Assembly: GCA_900618425.1 (NCBI GenBank)
Contig: UZAN01057621.1
Coordinates: 1 to 10,651, forward strand
DNA length: 10,651 bases
Source: Echinostoma caproni
Lineage: Eukaryota; Platyhelminthes; Trematoda; Plagiorchiida; Echinostomatidae
Direction: 5' to 3'
The position numbers and the translations under genes were made by a program. This document shows positions 6,706 through 10,651 of this stretch, one piece after another. Below the pieces are notes generated by a model. It had not been told where the DNA came from. It searched no databases and saw only the letters and a list, made by a program, of their open reading frames with translations. How positions within the stretch are numbered: position 1 is the stretch's first letter; each line of letters starts with the position of its first letter.

Positions 6706-7775
6706 TCACGCTTCTCCACCTCGTAGGTTGTAAGGGCGTGCTGTTTGCTGTTTTTGTTTATCGGTACATGAAAGGGGTGTGAGCGTTGTAGATGTAGAAG
6801 TGAATTCTTCCAAGAGACTAGGAAACTCGGGTAAGGTGTTGTACTCCATCCGGGGGACGATGTGAAGCGGTGCAGAGGGAGGGTCTGTTGGTGCTAGGAG
6901 TTCGGGCGTCGATATCGGTGGATCACCCCGGGGGGCCAGACGGCGAATAAAAACATTCTCTGTTCTTCCATTAGGAAGTTTTACCAAGGCGTAATGCGGA
7001 TTGCAGTTGATAAGGTCAACTTTTTCCGCGAGGGGATCCAGCTTCGAGGACCGATTCATGCGTTCGAGCAGTACGGGGCCAGTGGTAGTCAACCAGGTTG
7101 GAAGAGACGTACCACTGGTGGAGCGTCGTACAAAACAGAAAAGTCGTTCATGTGTAGCAGCGTTTATAGCAGGGCACAAGAGGGAACAGATCGAGTGCAA
7201 TGCGTCTGGTAGGACGGACTCCTATTGGGAGATAAATAAGCCCCTCATCTTCAGTACCAGGAAAATAGCCTTCCAAGGAGTACCGTTCAATCGCTCAACC
7301 TGTCCATTAGCTTGCGGATTGTGGGCGCTTGTATGGCTGATAGCCACTGCTTTATATCGTAAGAAAGTTGAAAGTTCAGACTATAAGGACGATGGACCCC
7401 GATTCGAGTGTATGTGGGATGGCTTCCCGAAGATCAAAAATAGTTGACAGAGACAGTTAATGACCGTAGACGATTGCATATATGGACAGAATAAGGCGAA
7501 TGGGTACTGGGAGTATTCGTCTATGAGCATCACAATGTACCAATTGTGAGACGTTGAGGGTAATCGCCCTTTGAAGTCGATACTGATTCTTTCGAGTGGT
7601 TGCGTAGCCTTGATGAGACTCCCTGTGAGTGACTTATGAAAGCGCGGTTTCAATTCGATGCATATGCTGCACTGAGAAGTCGTTTTAACTTTCTAAACCG
7701 AGTACGGTAGACTTTTGGAGCGCACAAAGTAGACCATACACGTGATTCCAGGGTGGCACAGCGAGTCGTGTAGGC
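6706..7775 (-). pseudogene. Gypsy integrase (zinc-binding, catalytic core, GPY/F tail)
   Basis: Integrase would insert the DNA copy into the genome. In one minus frame I read LHDSLCHPGIT and SQCSICIELK (zinc-binding His and Cys pairs, about 7660-7775), ERISIDFKG (first catalytic Asp), DEYSQYPFALF, IHSNRG where the second catalytic Asp has become Asn (7402-7404, one G-to-A change), then NPQANGQVERLNG with the catalytic Glu (about 7290-7325). The C-terminal part is the best preserved: from 7200, HERLFCFVRRSTSGTSLP, GPVLLER, a VKLPNGR segment and a Pro-rich end RPYNLRGGEA before TGA at 6706-6708. Stops interrupt it after the Asn motif (about 7380), in the zinc-binding part and near 7210. It is offset by one frame from RNase H, the shift lying near 7770-7790. 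Confidence 0.85.
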
Positions 7776-7811
7776 TTTTAGCTTCTTGTAGTCGAAAGTG
7801 GAAGCACATAC

Positions 7812-8270
7812 TTTACGGGAAAGTGCGTCCGCAACGAATTTGCCTTTACCGGGTCGGTATGTGATGTCATAGTGGTAAGCCTACAGCTCGAGTGTCCATC
7901 TCTGGATTTTATCTGCTTTGATTTTACTAGCGTGGTTGTTATTGAAGATATAGGCTACCGATCATTGACTCGTAATCAATTTGAAGTGTCTGCCCAGAAG
8001 ATAGTGTCGTCACTTGCGAGTCCCTTCTACTATGACGAAGGCTTCCTTTTTGACAGCGCAGTGGTGTCGTTTGCTTTGATTCAGAGTGCGCGAAAAGAAG
8101 GCTACTGGGCCGTTATTTTGAGTGAGTGATGCTGTTATTGATACATCGAAAGTGTCTGTTTCTACGACCAAAGGCATCTCATGGTCTACGGTCACGAGCG
8201 TGGCATTTTCCAAGTCTTTTTTGAGTCCCTCATAGGTGCTTCTGATGGATGGTGGTAAAGGGAATGTTTT
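7812..8270 (-). pseudogene. Gypsy RNase H domain
   Basis: RNase H removes the RNA strand during reverse transcription. In frame with RT, it begins with TYEGLKKDLENATL, then VVETDTFDVSITASL around the first acidic residue, PVAFFSRTLNQSKRHH, KKEAFVIVE with the conserved Glu, an HFKLIT segment, YDITYRPGK and ADALSRK at the end (about 7812-7832). In relatives the first acidic motif reads ETDAS; here it is ETDTF. In-frame stops replace Trp after TRK (about 8010) and occur again near 7955 and 7880. Confidence 0.85.
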
Positions 8271-8289
8271 GTTCTAAACTAGTGAATTG

Positions 8290-9074
8290 ATTTAGTCCGA
8301 ACATGACGGTATCCACTGCGATTAGTAAGCGAAGATACCAATCACACGGTGTAGGGACTTGCTGTCCGCAGGTGGAGGAATTTCACGCAGAGGTTTCATT
8401 CTATCTTGGTCGGGTTTGCTAAGGCCCTGTGGTATGTGATAGCCAAGGAGCTGGGTTTCTTTCCGAGCGGTTACCGTTTTGAATTCATTCAGAGTGATGC
8501 CATTTTTGGTGACGGCTTTCAAGAAACGTTCGAGATTTTGATCGTGGTCATCCGGGGTTGAGACAAATACGGTGACGTTGTCTATGTATGCGAAAGTATT
8601 CTTCAGACCTGCTTTCAAAATTTTGTCAATGATGCGTTGAAAACAAGCGACACCGTTAGCAACCCCGAACGGTATTCGGCAGGACTGAAAAAGATTGCCA
8701 CATGCTTAAAATGCGATGTAAGGCTTCTCATGGTCTTTGACGGGAATCTGATGATAGGCACTTTTAAAATCCAGGGTACTGTGTACGGCATGCTGAGAGA
8801 TGTCTTCCACTATTGTATCGATGCGGGGTAGTGTACAAGCATCCAGTTGGGTGAAGCGATTGATCATCTGGCTATAGTCAACAACCATTCGTTTCTTGTG
8901 GTTGGCGCTTTTGGCAATAAGGATTTGAGCCCTCGATGGATGGTTTGAAAGTTCAATGTGACCATCGCCTAGAAGACGTTGCACTTCGGATATAATGAAC
9001 TGTACATACTCAACGGAATGTCTTCTGGATTTGGTAGCGATTGGTTTGCAGTCAGTAGAGAGATGGGCAAACAA
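8290..9074 (-). pseudogene. Gypsy reverse transcriptase
   Basis: RT copies the element RNA into DNA. The order is intact in one frame: CKPIATKSRR, a helix ending EVQRLLGDGHIELSNHPSRAQ (the usual Pro-Trp-Arg is degraded), HKKRMVVDYSQMINRFT, LPRIDTIVEDI, STLDFKSAYHQIPV with the first catalytic Asp, GVANGVACFQRIIDKI, TFAYIDNVTVF as the YxDD-type box, LERFLKAV, a LLGYHI turn and LREIPPPADSKSLHRVIGIFAY thumb. The catalytic box reads YIDN; close relatives often carry YLDN, so this Asn may be native. Stops: TAA at 8703-8705 in place of Glu after IAF, and TAA after FAY (about 8319). The N terminus lacks the usual segment between protease and fingers, because the deletion joins it directly to gag. Confidence 0.9.
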
Positions 9075-9077
9075 CTA

Positions 9078-9526
9078 GAAGGTTAGAGGTGGTTGCTTCA
9101 GCAGTCTCGTACGGATGACATACGACTGGAGTCCTATTGTGAATGCGTCGCGCATAGCATCGTCGCAGTATTCTTTGCCTGAGACTGACCGAAAGTCACA
9201 GTTTTAGAAGCGTTTTGATTTTTGAATAAACTGGTCTATGTTCTGCTTACAAGTAGAAAGTAGGTACCGTGCAAACAGAACGTTTTTGGGGTGAACGTAC
9301 AGTAATTCGAGCAGGGAGATAGCGTTTTTAAATGTCTTACAATCAGAGATGTGTTCATAGACAGAAGGTGGAAAAAATTGATGAGTAGGTCTAGACTGTC
9401 TGTGTCATCAGATTGAATTTGTTTTAAAAAGGCGTTGAAAGTGCGTATCCAGTAGGTCCATTATTTTGCGGCATCTGGGGCGTTCGGGTTGGCGTCGAAT
9501 TTGTCGATTCGAAGCGAACGGTCCAT
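9078..9526 (-). pseudogene. Gypsy gag, capsid part, truncated
   Basis: Gag forms the virus-like particle around the RNA. The ATG at 9524-9526 lies only 16 bases from the LTR. It starts MDRSLRIDKFDANPNAPDAA, then WTYWIRTFNAFL, a retrotransposon-type capsid start. After a frame change near 9370 it continues PPSVYEHISDCKTF, LLELLYVHPKNVLFARYLL, and DDAMRDAFTIGLQS. Stops lie at 9461-9463 (probably Gln to stop), 9204-9206 and 9075-9077. The Cys-His zinc knuckle and the Asp-Ser/Thr-Gly protease that should follow are absent; the frame passes straight into RT across the TAG at 9075. Identity rests on architecture and the Trp/Phe pattern, not on a database match. Confidence 0.75.
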
Positions 9527-9537
9527 TATTAGTTGAG
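9526..9537 (-). promoter_or_regulatory. Candidate self-primer binding site
   Basis: The sense strand reads CTCAACTAATAA starting six bases inside the 5' LTR edge, where a primer-binding site belongs. It is perfectly complementary to TTATTAGTTGAG in the middle of the same LTR (9605-9616) and matches the 3' LTR (6513-6524) at 11 of 12 bases, the exception allowing a G-U pair. The site overlaps the first base of the gag ATG. Tf1-type elements prime from their own RNA 5' end annealed just inside the LTR; whether transcription starts near 9616 here is not known. Confidence 0.4.
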
Positions 9538-9542
9538 AAAAT

Positions 9543-9704
9543 TGTAACGTTTTACGAATCAGGTGTGGAGTAGAGAAGATTCGGAGTCGGAATTATACGC
9601 GTTACTCAACTAATAAATCCGGTACCTTAACTGTAATAGGACAAATAGCTTTAAATAATATGCGATAGAAAAGGGTGTGCAAACGAGAGAACCAGAATAT
9701 GACA
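9543..9704 (-). repeat. 5' LTR of the Gypsy element
   Basis: 162 bp, TGTCATATT...ACGTTACA on the sense strand, so it has the usual TG...CA ends. Similar to 6443-6618 along its whole length. Promoter elements are uncertain: an AT-rich TATTTAAAG (about 9649-9657) lies roughly 40 bases upstream of the LTR half of the 12-nt complementarity. Confidence 0.88.
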
Positions 9705-9709
9705 AGTTC
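9705..9709. repeat. Probable target-site duplication, right copy
   Basis: AGTTC directly outside the right LTR, partner of AGTCC at 6438-6442. Confidence 0.5.
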
Positions 9710-9875
9710 TTGCACCTAGATGGGGGAAACTACCTTCGCCACGAAAAGGCAGTAAGTAGACGCTTGGTCGTATGCAAACATTTTGCGAGGTGCAAGTGAT
9801 TGATGACCAGCTGCAACGCGAGACACCCGTCCCCAACCATACTTCAGTTTCAGTTCAATACTTTCGTACGCCGGT

Positions 9876-10110
9876 TTTGGTTGCTATCTTTTGGCTGCCC
9901 ATTTGGATGAGAGTAGGAGAGATACACGAAAGTGGAAAGTGGAAACGAATAGTAAATGGAGAATTTCACTGAACTAAGGTTGCAAAGAAATTGAGAAGGA
10001 GCACGAACGCCACGGTTTACGATACCCAGCCATATCAGTCGATGTCTCCAACCCTCGGATATGATCATCCCGAGGTCCCCAGCCAGGTAGCCTAACGGTA
10101 TCCCGACCAT
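9876..10110. repeat. Dispersed repeat, copy 2
   Basis: Same family and same orientation as 5193-5408, with the best match from GGTTGCAAAGAAATTGAGAA (about 9978) to the CCTAACGG block (about 10100). The sequence left of it differs completely from the left flank of copy 1, which supports an independent insertion with a true end near GGTTGCT. Edges are approximate; the open frames across it are accidental. Confidence 0.65.
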
Positions 10111-10413
10111 ACTGGGGCTTTCAAAGGCTACAAACAAGATGTTAAAGTTGATAAAGTCTTACTAATACCATCCTAAAGAAGTCTAACTTCCGGTATAATG
10201 AATTTTTAATCATGGCGATTTGATTGAGATTAGTTTGCAATCTGGCAGTAAGTTTCCGAGGAGACACGGTAGTTTGATTCTTGTGGTAGCTACACTGCTA
10301 CTGCGGAACGGAATCACAACAGTTTTTTAAAGTATATCAAGATGATATCCTAGTAATACATCTACACACATATGCAAGATCAAAGTTTGAAGGTGTCGTG
10401 TGAATTCAGGTCT
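10111..10413. other. No gene recognised
   Basis: AT-rich spacer between the dispersed repeat and the last exon candidate. No open frame, repeat or RNA structure stands out on either strand. On the minus strand it would be the intron or 3' flank following the exon candidate. Confidence 0.5.
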
Positions 10414-10626
10414 TTATTGACGAGGCAGTGGCTTTTCGTACCAATCAGTCTTGTGGATGCCATTAAGATTGTGCTGGGTGACCGTGTGATCCTCAAAAGC
10501 TTTTTTGTACAAAGGATTGGGAGATGTAAGTGTATCTGTCAGAGCCTCCATGAGGATCTCATTCACGGTCATGTCACTGGAGAGATCAAACTGAAGCTGA
10601 AGTAGCGGTTTTGATTGAGAATGCAA
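10414..10626 (-). CDS. Possible internal exon of an unknown host gene (partial)
   Basis: The minus-strand frame encodes about 70 residues with natural-looking codon use and no resemblance to transposon proteins: LLQLQFDLSSDMTVNEILME, then SPNPLYKKAFEDHTV and HKTDWYEKPLPRQ. A pyrimidine (C) run, a CTAAC branch-point-like word and CTACTTCAG precede CTTCAGTTTGAT, so the real exon probably starts near 10591, not at the frame edge. The donor is unclear; GTACGA near 10440 is the best I see. The pattern hydrophobic-x-FDL-x(3)-DMTV-x-E-hydrophobic(2)-x-x-AL resembles ubiquitin-like folds such as Ras-association domains, but that is a weak guess from shape alone. The opposite strand is also open over most of this stretch and looks less protein-like. 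Confidence 0.35.
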   Translation of the reverse strand: MHSQSKPLLQLQFDLSSDMTVNEILMEALTDTLTSPNPLYKKAFEDHTVTQHNLNGIHKTDWYEKPLPRQ

Positions 10627-10638
10627 CCATTGTTGTTA

Positions 10639-10648
10639 GGGGGGGGGG
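10639..10648. repeat. Homopolymer run of 10 G at window end
   Basis: Read directly. On the minus strand it is a C tract that could serve the adjacent exon candidate as part of its polypyrimidine tract. Length is error-prone. Confidence 0.95.
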
Positions 10649-10651
10649 AGG

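Larger units (their letters stand above)
6443..9704 (-). mobile_element. Non-autonomous, decayed Ty3/Gypsy LTR retrotransposon
   Basis: A whole element in minus orientation, about 3.26 kb, bounded by two LTRs of roughly 160-176 bp. In sense order it carries 5' LTR, gag (capsid part only), RT, RNase H, integrase with zinc-binding, catalytic and GPY/F-like parts, then 3' LTR. Autonomous relatives are usually 4.5-5 kb or longer; the shortfall is mainly a deletion joining capsid to the RT start near 9075, which removes the zinc knuckle and protease. The LTRs have diverged by many substitutions and small indels, so the insertion is old. A PPT cannot be recognised before the 3' LTR. The position expected for a tRNA primer site holds instead a sequence complementary to the LTR itself. 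Confidence 0.88.

Noticed and set aside
6994..7447. Two plus-strand reading frames of 72 and 148 codons
   Set aside because: Both lie opposite the well-supported integrase coding sequence and have no domain-like features.
7872..8129. Plus-strand frame of 85 codons
   Set aside because: Antisense to RNase H, whose motifs are clear on the minus strand.
9504..9526. TGG-led sequence inside the gag start as a tRNA primer-binding site
   Set aside because: TGGACCGTTCG could resemble a tRNA 3' end complement, but it begins 18 bases inside the LTR edge and is explained by Gag codons. Not excluded; a comparison with host tRNAs would settle it.

Overview
The window is intron- and transposon-rich eukaryotic DNA. 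It has no bacterial-type gene packing, no rRNA or tRNA that I can see, and almost every recognisable coding signal is a broken retroelement. The retroelement proteins resemble those common in flatworm (trematode or cestode) genomes, so a platyhelminth host is my best inference; I could not run a database search.

Layout. 1-1490 (+) holds a decayed CR1/Jockey-type LINE reverse transcriptase with stops, frameshifts, a 4-base N gap and altered catalytic motifs. 1985-2047 (+) could be a first coding exon ending at a GT donor. 2110-2841 holds no gene but an extraordinary density of short perfect palindromes and hairpins, followed by a TA microsatellite at 3105-3129. 3491-4677 (-) contains the best host-gene candidate: a 3' exon with a clean splice acceptor, N-glycosylation sites and a C-terminal membrane segment, followed by a possible 23-base microexon and a possible alternative terminal exon with AATAAA. 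4783-5192 (-) is a fragment of one Ty3/Gypsy lineage (RNase H end, linker, integrase tail), cut off sharply by a dispersed repeat (5193-5408) that has a second copy at 9876-10110. 6120-6442 is a GC-richer probable repeat with hairpins and an 11-C run.

6443-9704 (-) is a complete but dead Ty3/Gypsy element: short LTRs on both sides, a probable 5-bp target duplication with one mismatch, and gag, RT, RNase H and integrase in order. An internal deletion has fused capsid directly to RT and removed zinc knuckle and protease. Just inside its 5' LTR lies a 12-nt stretch perfectly complementary to the middle of the LTR, which suggests self-primed reverse transcription instead of tRNA priming. The window ends with a plausible minus-strand host exon (10414-10626) and a 10-G run.

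None of the retroelement genes looks functional. The two minus-strand exon candidates could belong to one gene whose intron collected the Gypsy copies, but that link is unproven.
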